Part shown: positions 26,156 to 35,144 of the stretch, piece after piece
Layout of the letters: the number at the start of each line of letters is the position of its first letter
How positions within the stretch are numbered: the first letter of the stretch is position 1
Assembly: GCF_001280125.1 (NCBI RefSeq)
Contig: NZ_LGEG01000204.1
Coordinates: 58,843 to 122,842, forward strand
Reading direction: 5' to 3'
DNA length: 64,000 bases
Source of the DNA: Streptomyces sp. NRRL F-6492
Lineage (GTDB): Bacteria > Actinomycetota > Actinomycetes > Streptomycetales > Streptomycetaceae
Notes under the pieces: model-generated
Told to the model about the DNA's origin: nothing
Seen by the model: the letters and a program-made list of their open reading frames with translations, nothing else
Databases searched by the model: none
Program-made: the position numbers and the translations under genes

Positions 26156-27103
26156 TCAGGACTCCTTGGGGGAGGTGCGGCGGGAGGTGCGACGGGGAGT
26201 GCGGGCGGTGCCGGGCGCGCCGGTCGGCGCCGTTCCCGCCCGGGACAGGACGAGCAGCAGGACCCAGGTGACGAGCAGGCTGAGGAGGGAGACGGCCACC
26301 GACATGCGGGCCTGGGCGCCGGAGATGGAGACGATCCACACCGCGAACGGCCGGAAGCCGAGGAGCGAGGCGACGGTGAACTCGCCGAGGACCAGGGCCA
26401 GGGTGAGGAAGGCGGCGCCCGCGAGCGAGGGCCGCAGGTTGGGCAGGATCACGCGGACCATCACGTACGTCCGGCCCGCCCCGCAGTTGCGGGCGGCCTC
26501 GACGAGGGTGGGGACGTCGACGGCGCGCAGTCCGGCGTCGAGGGAGCGGTACACGAACGGCAGGGCCATGACCGTGTACGCGAGGACCAGGACGACGGGG
26601 AAGTCCTCGTTCTGGACGGCGAGGAACGTCTGGTAGAGCGGGGTCCGCGAGAGGTGGTCGGGGCCCCAGCGCAGGACCGTGCCGACGCCGGTGACCAGGG
26701 CGATCGGCGGCACCACGAGCGGCAGGGTGCACAGCACCTCGATCACCGGGCGCAGCCGGGGCGCGCCGAGCCGTACGGCCACCAGGGCGGGCACGGCGAG
26801 CAGCAGGGACAGCGCGATCGTTGCGGCGGCGAGGCCGAGGGAGAGCAGCAGGCTGCTCAGGAAGCCCTCGGCGCCCAGGAGTTCGGTGTAGGCGGCGAAG
26901 GAGACGCCCTGGCCGGGGGTGTGGACCGTGAACACGAACGAGGCGATCAGCGGGACCAGGAAGTACGCGCCGCCGAGGCCGAGGACGAGTCCGCGCCACA
27001 CGCGGGGACGGCGGCGGGGGCGCCGTACGGGAGCGGCGGGCCGGTCCGCCCTCGCCCCGGCCTCCGGCGCGGTGTCCGGGGCGGTGGGGGTCATCGCAGC
27101 CAT
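26156..27103 (-). CDS. ABC importer permease subunit
   Basis: Inner-membrane subunit of 315 residues with about six helices and the BPD_transp_1 EAA-like loop EAARNCGAGRTYVMVRVILP. It has a Lys/Arg-rich C-terminal tail (RTPRRTSRRTSPKES). Start: ATG 27103 with AGGAG five to six bases upstream. An internal ATG at 27094 overlaps the stop of the preceding permease and could also be used. It pairs with the permease at 27091-28026. Confidence 0.92.
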   Translation of the reverse strand: MAAMTPTAPDTAPEAGARADRPAAPVRRPRRRPRVWRGLVLGLGGAYFLVPLIASFVFTVHTPGQGVSFAAYTELLGAEGFLSSLLLSLGLAAATIALSLLLAVPALVAVRLGAPRLRPVIEVLCTLPLVVPPIALVTGVGTVLRWGPDHLSRTPLYQTFLAVQNEDFPVVLVLAYTVMALPFVYRSLDAGLRAVDVPTLVEAARNCGAGRTYVMVRVILPNLRPSLAGAAFLTLALVLGEFTVASLLGFRPFAVWIVSISGAQARMSVAVSLLSLLVTWVLLLVLSRAGTAPTGAPGTARTPRRTSRRTSPKES

Positions 27104-28026
27104 CGGGCGCTCCTGCGCTGGAGGGGGAGGTAGACGGCCATGACGAGTCCGGCGACGAGGATCATGTCGAGGCCGAGGGCGAGGGCGACGTTCTCCTGGC
27201 CGACCAGGACGTTCCCGGAGAGCGCGTCGGCGATCTTCAGGGTGACCAGGGGGACGGAGCCGCCGACGAGCGCGGCGGCCGTCGCGTGGGCGGCGAAGGC
27301 GCTGCCGAAGAGCAGCACGAACCCGCCGAGCAGCGAGGGCGCGAGGACCGGGAGGCCGACGTGGCGCCAGTACTGCCGTCCGCCGGCGCCCGCGTTCCGC
27401 GCGGCCTCGCGCCACTGGGGCCGCAGGCCGTCGAGGGCGGGGACGGTCACCAGGACCATCAGCGGGATCAGGAAGTACAGGTAGACCACGGTGAGGCCGG
27501 TGAACGAGTACAGGTTCCAGCCGAGGGAGGTGAGGTCGGCGAGCTGGGTGACGACGCCGGAGATGCCGAGGGTCGCGATGAACGCGAACGCGAGCGGGAC
27601 GCCGCCGAAGTTGGCGAGGACGCCGGAGGCGGTGAGGACCGCGCCGCGCAGGGCCCGGGAGCGGGAGGTGACGACGGCCTGGGCGACGAGGAGGCCGAGG
27701 ACGGAGCCGAGGAGCGCGGTGAGGGCGGAGAGCTGCACGCTGCCGATCAGGGAGCCGAGGTAGGGGCCCTGGAGGGAGCGGCCCAGGTGCTCGCCGGTCG
27801 GCGCGGTGGCTCCGGTGGCCGGGTCGGTGCGGGTCACGGCCCCGTAGAGGAGGGCTCCGAGCGGGAGTCCGAAGCAGAGGGCGGTGAAGGCGATCAGCGG
27901 GAGGGCGGCGAGCCAGGGGCGGGGGCCGCGCCGCCGGCGGCGGGGGCCGCCGGCGGTTCCCGTGGCGGGAGCGGCCTCCGTCGTGGAGGCGGTTCCCGTG
28001 GTGGGGGTGGAGGAGGCGGAGGGCAT
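27091..28026 (-). CDS. ABC importer permease subunit
   Basis: Permease of 311 residues with a disordered Thr/Ala-rich and then Arg-rich N-terminus (residues 1-36), followed by about six helices and the EAA-like loop EAARNAGAGGRQYWRHVGLP. The ATG at 28026 shares one base with the binding-protein stop (TGATG), and its 3' end overlaps the next permease, so the operon is fully coupled. Confidence 0.92.
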   Translation of the reverse strand: MPSASSTPTTGTASTTEAAPATGTAGGPRRRRRGPRPWLAALPLIAFTALCFGLPLGALLYGAVTRTDPATGATAPTGEHLGRSLQGPYLGSLIGSVQLSALTALLGSVLGLLVAQAVVTSRSRALRGAVLTASGVLANFGGVPLAFAFIATLGISGVVTQLADLTSLGWNLYSFTGLTVVYLYFLIPLMVLVTVPALDGLRPQWREAARNAGAGGRQYWRHVGLPVLAPSLLGGFVLLFGSAFAAHATAAALVGGSVPLVTLKIADALSGNVLVGQENVALALGLDMILVAGLVMAVYLPLQRRSARWLR

Positions 28027-29177
28027 CAGGAGACGGCCTTGTCCCACTTCTCGGCGAGGGTGGCCTTGGCCTTGTCGAGTTCGGCGGAGGACGGGAAGGA
28101 GGGGGTGCCCTCGACCTTCGGGAGCTTGGCGACGAGCGTCTTGTCGGCGGTGCCGTCGGCGGTCATGGCCGGGAGCAGGACGGGGCGGGCGTAGCCCTTG
28201 AGCCAGAGGTTCTGGCCCTCGGCGCTGTAGAGGAACTCCATCCACAGGCGGGCGGCCGCCGGGTGCGGGGCGTCCTTGTTGATCGCCTGGGAGTAGTACT
28301 GGGCGTAGACGCCGTCGGTGGGGACGGCGACCTTCCAGTCGACGCCCTTGGACCTGAACTGGTCGGCGTAGCCGGCGTTGAGGTAGTCCCAGTCGATGCT
28401 GATGGGCGTCTCGCCCTTCTCGACCGTGGCCGGGGTGGACTCGACGGGGATGAGGTTGCCGCTCTTCTTCAGCGCGCCGAAGAAGTCGATGCCGGGCTGG
28501 ACGTCGGCGAAGGAGCCCTTGTTGGCGAGGGCGGCCGCGTAGACGCCGCCGAAGGCGGAGCCGGACTTGGTCGGGTTGCCGTTGAGGGCGACCTTGCCCT
28601 TGTACTCGGGCTTGAGGAGGTCGGCGAAGGTCGTCGGGCAGTTCGGGATCCGCTCGGCGTCGCAGCCGATGGAGACGTAGCCGCCGTAGTCGTTGTACCA
28701 GCGGCCGGCCTCGTCCTTCTGGCCCGCCGGGATCTTGTCCCAGGCCTCGACCCTGTACGGGGCGAAGAGGCCCTCCTCGGCGCCGCTGCGGGCGAAGGCG
28801 ATGCCGAGGTCGAGGACGTCGGGGGCGCGCTTCTGGCCCTTGCGGGACTTGACGGCGGCGATCTCGTCGGCGCTGGAGGCGTCCGGGTTCTCGCTCTCCA
28901 CCTCGATGCCGTACTTCGTCTCGAACGCCTTGATCAGCTCGCCGTAGTTGGCCCAGTCCGGCGGCAGGGCGATGACGTGGAGCGCGCCCTCCTTCCTGGC
29001 CGCCGCGGTGAGGGCGTCCAGGCCGCCGAGGTCCTTGGCGGAGGCCGCGGTGGCGGCCTTCGCGCCGTCGCCCTTCGCTCCGGCCTCGCCCTCGGGGGCG
29101 GCGCCGCAGGCGGTGACGGTGGTGAGGACGACGGCGCCGAGCAGGACGGCGGCACCGCGGACGGGGGTTCTGTGCAC
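28026..29177 (-). CDS. ABC importer substrate-binding lipoprotein
   Basis: Extracellular lipoprotein of 383 residues from GTG 29177, with GGGAGA upstream. The signal peptide ends in a lipobox (VTAC before GAAPEG). The class is the Fe3+/thiamine/2-aminoethylphosphonate-type type 2 periplasmic binding fold: APDVLDLGIAFA, YNDYGGYVSIGCD, PISIDWDYLNAGYAD. It probably binds a small anionic or phosphorylated solute. First gene of the importer operon, with a palindromic operator just upstream. Confidence 0.9.
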   Translation of the reverse strand: MHRTPVRGAAVLLGAVVLTTVTACGAAPEGEAGAKGDGAKAATAASAKDLGGLDALTAAARKEGALHVIALPPDWANYGELIKAFETKYGIEVESENPDASSADEIAAVKSRKGQKRAPDVLDLGIAFARSGAEEGLFAPYRVEAWDKIPAGQKDEAGRWYNDYGGYVSIGCDAERIPNCPTTFADLLKPEYKGKVALNGNPTKSGSAFGGVYAAALANKGSFADVQPGIDFFGALKKSGNLIPVESTPATVEKGETPISIDWDYLNAGYADQFRSKGVDWKVAVPTDGVYAQYYSQAINKDAPHPAAARLWMEFLYSAEGQNLWLKGYARPVLLPAMTADGTADKTLVAKLPKVEGTPSFPSSAELDKAKATLAEKWDKAVS

Positions 29178-29203
29178 GGGTTCTCCCGGGAGCGAGGGTG
29201 GAA

Positions 29204-29217
29204 CTTGTCTGGACAAG
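29204..29217. promoter_or_regulatory. Palindromic operator, GntR/UTRA type
   Basis: CTTGTC-TG-GACAAG, perfect 6-bp arms around two bases, 27 bp upstream of the lipoprotein start and within the divergent promoter shared with the GntR gene. The spacing and shape fit HutC/UTRA-type GntR operators. Confidence 0.7.
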
Positions 29218-29439
29218 ACGCCCCCAGTTCGCCCGGGTGTCCTGTCCGGCGGGTGAACGGCGCGTGACGGGCCCCCCACGCCTTCCGGAAGAGCCGGTGG
29301 TGGTTAATACCTGGTGAACGCAGTGGAGTTGGGATGCTCTCGTGAAGCCTCCCCGTGTCCGCGCCCCGGGTTAGGGTGGGCGGGGAACGGCACACGCCGT
29401 GACCGGGTGTGCGCAGCCACGCGCGAGAAGGGGGAGGCC

Positions 29440-30189
29440 GTGCCGGCGCTCTACGTGGAGATCGCGGAGGGACTCCGCCGCTCGATCCTCAGCGGCGAGT
29501 ACCCAGTGGGCGCCCGTCTGCCGTCCGAGAGCGACCTGGCCGTCCGCTGGTCCGCCTCGCGCGGCACCGTGCGCCAGGCCGTCGCCCTCCTCACCTCGGA
29601 GGGACTGATCGGCTCCCGTCAGGGCGCCCGCCGCATCGTGCTCCGGCGCGAGCGGCGGCACAGCTTCGCCGAGCTGCACAGCTTCGCCCAGTGGGCGCGG
29701 GCCATGGGCTACCGGGCGACGAGCCGCTTCCTGCACCGCGAGCGGCGCCCCGCCACCCCCGAGGAGGCGCGGCGGCTGGTCCTGCCGGAGGGGGCCGGGG
29801 TCCTCGACGTGCTGCGGCTGCGGTACCTGGACGGCGAGCCGGTGATGGTGGAGCGCACCGCGTACGCGGCCTGGGTCGCCCCCGCGGTCGAGGCCCTGCC
29901 GGTGGACTGCGCCTCGATCATGGACAGCATGGCCGGGGAGGCCGGGATCGTCGCGCACTACGGCGAGCACCTCATCGACGCCGTGCCCGCCGGCAGCGAC
30001 GACGCCCGGCTGCTCCGCGTCCGCCGGGGCAGCCCCCTGCTGCGCCAGCGCCACCTCACCAGCAACCCGGACGGCCGCCCCATCGAGTGGACCGAGGACC
30101 GCTACCGGGCGGGGAGCGTCACCTTCAACGTGAGCAATTCCGTCGGTACGGCCCCGCTGGTCCGGGACCCGGGCGCGCTCCTCCTGTAG
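29440..30189 (+). CDS. GntR-family regulator with UTRA domain
   Basis: HutC-subfamily regulator of 249 residues. The GntR winged helix (LYVEIAEGLRRSILSGEYPV, LPSESDLAVRWSASRGTVRQ) is followed by a UTRA effector domain (VLDVLRLRYLDGEPVMVERT, HYGEHLIDAV, IEWTEDRYRAGSVTF). GTG 29440 is preferred because GGGGGAGG immediately precedes it; the upstream extension to 29314 is not conserved in character. It is divergent from the ABC importer and presumably represses it until the imported or phosphorylated ligand is bound. Confidence 0.92.
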   Translation: MPALYVEIAEGLRRSILSGEYPVGARLPSESDLAVRWSASRGTVRQAVALLTSEGLIGSRQGARRIVLRRERRHSFAELHSFAQWARAMGYRATSRFLHRERRPATPEEARRLVLPEGAGVLDVLRLRYLDGEPVMVERTAYAAWVAPAVEALPVDCASIMDSMAGEAGIVAHYGEHLIDAVPAGSDDARLLRVRRGSPLLRQRHLTSNPDGRPIEWTEDRYRAGSVTFNVSNSVGTAPLVRDPGALLL

Positions 30190-30195
30190 CGCCCG

Positions 30196-30262
30196 TCACG
30201 GTCGGCGCGGGGCCCGGAGCGGGTTCCACGGATCACGGTCGGCGCGGGGCCCGGAGCGGGTT
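30196..30262. repeat. 30-bp direct repeat duplicating the end of the AAA ATPase gene
   Basis: 30196-30225 and 30233-30262 are identical over 30 bp, offset 37 bp. The second copy is the 3' end of the ATPase gene, including its TGA; the first copy is a non-coding duplicate immediately downstream. Confidence 0.9.
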
Positions 30263-33200
30263 GCTCGGGTCCGCCGCGCGGTCGATCGCCGACTCGACGG
30301 CGGCGACGCGGTCGGCGAGGAGCCCGAGGGCGGCGACCGCGCGGGCGAGGGGGTCGTCCCCGGAGCCGCCGAGCGCCCGCGCGCGGACGTACGCGGCCCT
30401 CACCTCGGCCCAGCGCGCGGCCTGCTCCGGGGTGAGCGTGCCCCGGAGTTCGGCGAGGCGGAGGAGGTTGGCCTCGGCCTCGGTGGTGAGGGTCTGGGCC
30501 TCGGCGGTGTAGTGGTCGTCGAGCACGGCGGCCAGCTCGGCGTCGTTCATGGCGGGCGAGATCCGGGCCGCGATCCTGTTCATGGTGCGGTACGAGCCCT
30601 GGAGCCGGAACGGCGGCGCGGTGCGGGCCGCGTCGTCGCGGGCGGCGGAGGCGATGTACTCCTCGTTGACGGCGAGGACCGTCTCGCGGGCCGTGAGGAG
30701 TCGCCCGAGGACGGCGAGGACGCGCTCCAGTTCGGCCGGGGCGTACGGGTGGGCGAGCCGGTCGCGGCGCGCGGTCGGGTCGCCGGCCGCGAGCCGGACG
30801 AGGAGCTCCAGGTCGGCCCGGTCGCGTCCGGCGAGCGGGGCGAGGACGGGGTGGGAGGTGAGGGCGTTCTCCACGAAGCTGAGCGCGAAGACGTCCTCCT
30901 TGCCGGTCAGGACGTCGCCGAGGTTCCACACGTCGGCCCGGTTGGCGAGCATGTCGGGCACGCGGAAGGACTGCCCGGACTCGGTGTACGGGTTGCCGGC
31001 CATGCAGACGGCGAAGCGCTTGCCCCGCAGGTCGTGCCCGTTCAGGGTGCGGGTGGCGTCGCAGAGCGGGATGAACCTCTGCAGGAACTCCGGCGAGGCG
31101 TGCTGGATGTCGTCCACGTACAGCAGGACGTTGTTGGCCGCGCCCAGCGCGAAGGCGATCTTCTCCAGCTCCCGGCGGGCGGTGGCGTCGGGCGCCTCGA
31201 CGGGGTCGAGGGAGGTGGTCCGCTGTCCGAGGGCCGGTCCGTCGACCTTGACGAGGAGCAGGCCGAGGCGGTCGGCGACGTACTCGATCAGGGTGGTCTT
31301 GCCGTAGCCGGGCGGGGAGAGGAGCAGCAGCAGGCCGTGGGAGTCGCCGCGCCCGGCGTCCCCGGCGGCGCCGAGCTGCTTGGCGAGGTTGTCGCCGACG
31401 AGCGGCAGGTAGACCTCGTCGACGAGCCGGTTGCGGACGAAGGAGGACATGACCCGGGGGCGGTGCTCGTCCACGCGGAGCCGGGCGCGCTCGGCCGCGA
31501 CGAGTGCGGCCCTGCGCTCCTGGTAGGCGCGGAAGGCGGGCACGTCGACGGCGGCGAACTCCCCCGTCCTGGCGAGGAACTCGTCAAGGCGCAGGTCGAG
31601 CGAGCGGTTCCGTGCGCGGGGGTGGGCGCCCAGGAGGCCGGTGACCGTCGCGGTGGTCGGCGCTCCGACCTCGTACCGTTCGAGCCCGGGGCAGAGTTCG
31701 ACGGCGACGGCCTCGGCGAGCACGCCCCCGTCGAGCGGTTCGCCGGAGGCGGAGGCGTAGGAGGTGAGCCAGGCCTCGGCGAGCTGGCGCCGCGCGCCGG
31801 GGTCCGTGAGTCCGGCGAGGGCGTCGTCGTACGCGGAACCGCCCACGGCGCGGCGGAACTTCTCCAGCAGGGTGCGGGCCGTGTCCGAGACGGCGAAGCC
31901 GGTCGGGGCGCAGGCCAGTTCCTCGATCAGGTACTCGGCGGCCGTCGGGTCGCCGATCTCTCCGGCCAGTTCGGCGCGCAGCCCGTCGACGGCCTGCGCG
32001 GCGCCGAAGAGGTCGCGGGCGCGGGTCAGCGAGACCGCGCGGCGGGTCCACTGGTCGCGGGCGGCGTCGTCGGCGGTGCGGGCCCAGAAGAACTGGGCGG
32101 CGGCCCGCGCCGCCGCCGGGTACCGCAGCAGCCCGGCCCCCTCGCGGAGGGCGAGGAGCGTCTCCAGGATGGCCGCCGCGTCGTGGTCGTGGACCCCCCG
32201 CTCGTAGCCCTCGTCGTAGGCGGCCTCGGCGGCGGACCGGGTGAGCGCGGGCAGGTCGGCGCCCACGAGGCCGTCCGCGCCGTGCTCGGCGAGCAGCCGG
32301 GCGGCCAGGTGCTCGGCCCGGTAGACGGCGGGCGACTCGGAGGGCAGCGTCCGGTCCCAGAACGGGCGGGTGGCGGCGAAGTCCGGGTCGGTGACGGGCG
32401 TGCGGTGGTCGGTCCCGGTGAGGGCGAGGGCGAGGGTGTCCCCGTGCGGTACGAGGGTCGGTTCGGGTGCCTGCCGGTTGACGGCGAACCGGTGCCGGCC
32501 GAGGCGGAGGGTGTCGCCGCCGTCGGAGAACAGCTCGGTGCGGTCGCGCAGCGCGCGCCCGGCCTCCTGGCGGGCGGCGCCGAGCCGTCCCTCCAGCTCC
32601 TCGGCGCGTACCCGGTCGCCGAGTTCGCGCAGTTCGGCGGCGGTGCGCCGGACCTTGGCGACCATCGGGTCGGAGGCGAAGTACGTGTGCACCTCGTCCA
32701 GGCCGGTCAGGGCGGCGGTCCGGCGGGCGATCGCCTCCAGGACGCGGCCGGCCGATCCGGCGAGGCGCTCGGCGCGGCGGGCGCGGGCGTCCTGGAGGGA
32801 CTGCCCGCGGGCGGTGAAGGCGTCGTGGATCTCGGTGCGCCGCCCGGCGATGTCGGCGAGGAAGCCGTCGTGCTCGGCGAAGCGGGACTCCAGGTTCTCC
32901 AGCTGGAGCAGCAGGAGGCCGAGTTGGTCGTCGCAGTGGTCGGGGGTGTCGGCGGCGGCGAGCGCGCCCGTGACGGCCTGGCCGAGCAGGGCGAACTCGG
33001 CGGCGAACTCCGCCCGGCCCTCGCGGTCGAGGAGTTCGGCGCGGCGGGCGGCGAGGACGGCGCGGGCGCGGTTGAGGGCGCCCAGGACGTCCGCGACGCG
33101 GCCCAGGATCGCGGTGCGGACGGTGGCGTCGCCGACGTCGAGCCCGGCGACGATCTCGCCGAGGGTGCGCAGGCCGGTGGTCCGCTCGTCGATCAGCTCG

Positions 33201-35041
33201 CCGACCGGGCCCGTCGCGGCGACGGTGGCGGTCTCCCCGGCCTCGGCGGCGAGCCGCTCCGCCTCGGCGTGCTGTCCGGCGAAGGCGTCCTCGCCCCGGA
33301 GGAAGGCGACGGCCCGCCGGCCGGCCGCGGCGATGTCGGACTCGACGTCCGCGGCGAGGGCGTCGACGGCGTCCGTGTCGGCGTACCGCGTCTCCTTCAG
33401 GGTCACCAGGTGGCCCTGGGCGCGCCGGAGTTCGGTGATGCGGGAGATCCACTCCTCCGCCGTGGCGGGCGCCTCGCCGCGGACGCGCCGGACGAGCCGG
33501 GCGATCCGCTCGGTCGCCCCGGCGAGGGCGTCGGCGGCCTGCCGGGTGAGGGTGGTGACGGTGGCGAACTCGTCGAGGACCTGTCCGGCGGTGGCCCGGA
33601 GTCCGGTCAGCGGGGTGCGCAGGTCCCCGGCCGCCGGGTCCCCCAGCCAGTGGTGGACGTCGCCGGCCCGCTCGCAGGCGGCGACGAGCGCCTCGTACAC
33701 CTCGCCGGCGGGGGTGGGTTCGGTGGCCTGCCGGGCGATCGACAGGCAGTCGGAGATGCCCCGGACGAGGTCCGCGTTGCCGATGCGGCCCAGCGGGCCG
33801 TCGTGCACGGGGGCCGGGTGCGCGTCGGAGGCGTACGGCGTCGTCCAGAGCTGCACGGGGTGCGTCCGGCCGGGTTCGCCGGACTCGCCGCGCAGGACGA
33901 CCATCGTCCCGTCGTCGAGCAGCGCGTACCCCCGGCAGACGAGCGGGGTGGCGATCTCCTTGCGGATCAGGTTGTACGGCAGGAGGAGGCCGCGGCCCTC
34001 CGCCTCGGCGTGGAAGGCGAAGAGGAGGTCCTCGCCGTCGGGCGAGCGGACCGCGCGGTCGAAGGCGAGGCCGGAGGTGTCGGTGTCGAAGGTCTTCACG
34101 GCGCCGGAGGAGAGGCAGTAGCCGCCGGGGAAGACGACGCCCTCGTCGTCGGGCAGCCGCAGACAGGCCTGCCCGATGCCGTCCAGCCGGACGACGCTCC
34201 CGGTCAGCGCGTTGAAGACGAGGTGGCGGACGACCCCCTCCTTGTACGGGCGGACGCGGATCAGGGTCAGGGCGCCGACGACGGCATGGGCGACCTCGGC
34301 GTCGGCGAGGGACTGCAGCGGCTCGTCGACCGGCTCCGAGTAGATGCCGTCGGCGGTCCCGGGGTCGTTCTCCGTCTTGACGGTGAGCGTCCCGCCGGTC
34401 GTGGAGACGTACAGGCGCCCGCCGAGCGAGACGTGGGGGTGCCGGCCGGAGACGTGGTCGTCCCGGGTGCTCTCCGTCCAGTCGAGGTCGTGCGCGGGCG
34501 GGAGGGTGTGGTCGCGCTCGCCCCGGGCGTCGAGGAACCGCGCCCCGCCGGACGGTTCGAGGGCCCAGCGCAGCACCCGCAGGTCGTCGGCCTTCTCCCC
34601 GGTCCGGAAGACGGCGAGGAGCCGGTCCTCCACGCGCCGCAGCCGGAGCAGCCGGGCGCCCCGGAAGTAGCGGTGCAGCGCGGCGAACTCGCGGACGAAG
34701 CCGGGGTCGTCCAGGAGGCCGGGGACCGCGTCCCCGGGCAGCGGGTTCAGGTCCCGGTCGTGCAGGGCGAGGACGTCGGCGACCGCCGGCCCCTCACCGC
34801 CCGTGGCGACCGCGCGGCCGCCGAACAGCAGGACGCCGTCCCCGACGGCGACGACGTCGAGGAGCGTCCCGGCGCGTTCGGTGCGGACCCGGTCGGTGCC
34901 GTTGAGGGCGAGTCCGCCGGAGCCGAAGGCGGCGGTGCGGGCGGCGTTGAGCGCCTCGGCGCGCCGGGCCAGTTCGCCGGCCTGCGCGGTGAGGCGGTCG
35001 CGCAGCACCGCGTACGTGTCCTGGTCGATTCCGGTGCTCAT
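30233..35041 (-). CDS. Giant AAA ATPase (annotated as DNA-repair ATPase type), partner of flotillin
   Basis: Protein of 1,602 residues from ATG 35041 (MSTGIDQDTYAVLRDRLTAQ). The N-terminal part (about 50-420) looks beta-rich and repetitive, as if a propeller. The middle (about 460-900) is helical and coiled-coil-like. A single AAA module lies near the C-terminus: Walker A PPGYGKTTLIEY at about residue 1242, Walker B LLYVDDIQHASPE at about 1310, then CMAGNPYTESGQ, which recalls MoxR/dynein-like ATPases. No nuclease motif is evident, so the repair annotation used for homologues is not supported by what I see. It lies 99 bp downstream of a flotillin gene on the same strand; the pair probably acts at the membrane. 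Confidence 0.82.
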   Translation of the reverse strand: MSTGIDQDTYAVLRDRLTAQAGELARRAEALNAARTAAFGSGGLALNGTDRVRTERAGTLLDVVAVGDGVLLFGGRAVATGGEGPAVADVLALHDRDLNPLPGDAVPGLLDDPGFVREFAALHRYFRGARLLRLRRVEDRLLAVFRTGEKADDLRVLRWALEPSGGARFLDARGERDHTLPPAHDLDWTESTRDDHVSGRHPHVSLGGRLYVSTTGGTLTVKTENDPGTADGIYSEPVDEPLQSLADAEVAHAVVGALTLIRVRPYKEGVVRHLVFNALTGSVVRLDGIGQACLRLPDDEGVVFPGGYCLSSGAVKTFDTDTSGLAFDRAVRSPDGEDLLFAFHAEAEGRGLLLPYNLIRKEIATPLVCRGYALLDDGTMVVLRGESGEPGRTHPVQLWTTPYASDAHPAPVHDGPLGRIGNADLVRGISDCLSIARQATEPTPAGEVYEALVAACERAGDVHHWLGDPAAGDLRTPLTGLRATAGQVLDEFATVTTLTRQAADALAGATERIARLVRRVRGEAPATAEEWISRITELRRAQGHLVTLKETRYADTDAVDALAADVESDIAAAGRRAVAFLRGEDAFAGQHAEAERLAAEAGETATVAATGPVGELIDERTTGLRTLGEIVAGLDVGDATVRTAILGRVADVLGALNRARAVLAARRAELLDREGRAEFAAEFALLGQAVTGALAAADTPDHCDDQLGLLLLQLENLESRFAEHDGFLADIAGRRTEIHDAFTARGQSLQDARARRAERLAGSAGRVLEAIARRTAALTGLDEVHTYFASDPMVAKVRRTAAELRELGDRVRAEELEGRLGAARQEAGRALRDRTELFSDGGDTLRLGRHRFAVNRQAPEPTLVPHGDTLALALTGTDHRTPVTDPDFAATRPFWDRTLPSESPAVYRAEHLAARLLAEHGADGLVGADLPALTRSAAEAAYDEGYERGVHDHDAAAILETLLALREGAGLLRYPAAARAAAQFFWARTADDAARDQWTRRAVSLTRARDLFGAAQAVDGLRAELAGEIGDPTAAEYLIEELACAPTGFAVSDTARTLLEKFRRAVGGSAYDDALAGLTDPGARRQLAEAWLTSYASASGEPLDGGVLAEAVAVELCPGLERYEVGAPTTATVTGLLGAHPRARNRSLDLRLDEFLARTGEFAAVDVPAFRAYQERRAALVAAERARLRVDEHRPRVMSSFVRNRLVDEVYLPLVGDNLAKQLGAAGDAGRGDSHGLLLLLSPPGYGKTTLIEYVADRLGLLLVKVDGPALGQRTTSLDPVEAPDATARRELEKIAFALGAANNVLLYVDDIQHASPEFLQRFIPLCDATRTLNGHDLRGKRFAVCMAGNPYTESGQSFRVPDMLANRADVWNLGDVLTGKEDVFALSFVENALTSHPVLAPLAGRDRADLELLVRLAAGDPTARRDRLAHPYAPAELERVLAVLGRLLTARETVLAVNEEYIASAARDDAARTAPPFRLQGSYRTMNRIAARISPAMNDAELAAVLDDHYTAEAQTLTTEAEANLLRLAELRGTLTPEQAARWAEVRAAYVRARALGGSGDDPLARAVAALGLLADRVAAVESAIDRAADPSNPLRAPRRP

Positions 35042-35070
35042 CCCTGTGCTCCCTCGTACCGTAGTGACTG

Positions 35071-35115
35071 CGGGTCCGGTGCCGGCCACTCCCCCGTTCG
35101 CCGGCACCGGACCCG
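35071..35115. terminator. 16-bp perfect hairpin between flotillin and ATPase genes
   Basis: 35071-35086 pairs perfectly with 35100-35115 around a 13-base loop. It stands in the 99-bp spacer of the operon, so it is likely a partial terminator or RNA-stability element that lowers ATPase expression relative to flotillin. Confidence 0.65.
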
Positions 35116-35117
35116 TG

Positions 35118-35144
35118 CTGACCGCCACCCCCGTGGGCGGTCAG
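35118..35144. repeat. Second hairpin at flotillin stop codon
   Basis: CTGACCGCC at 35118-35126 pairs with GGCGGTCAG at 35136-35144 and covers the flotillin TGA. Together with the hairpin at 35071-35115 it forms a double stem in the intercistronic space. Confidence 0.6.

Noticed and set aside
24375..29177. Naming the importer phnSTUV (2-aminoethylphosphonate)
   Set aside because: The HAD enzyme is not PhnX-like and there is no PhnW; the substrate is not supported by sequence.
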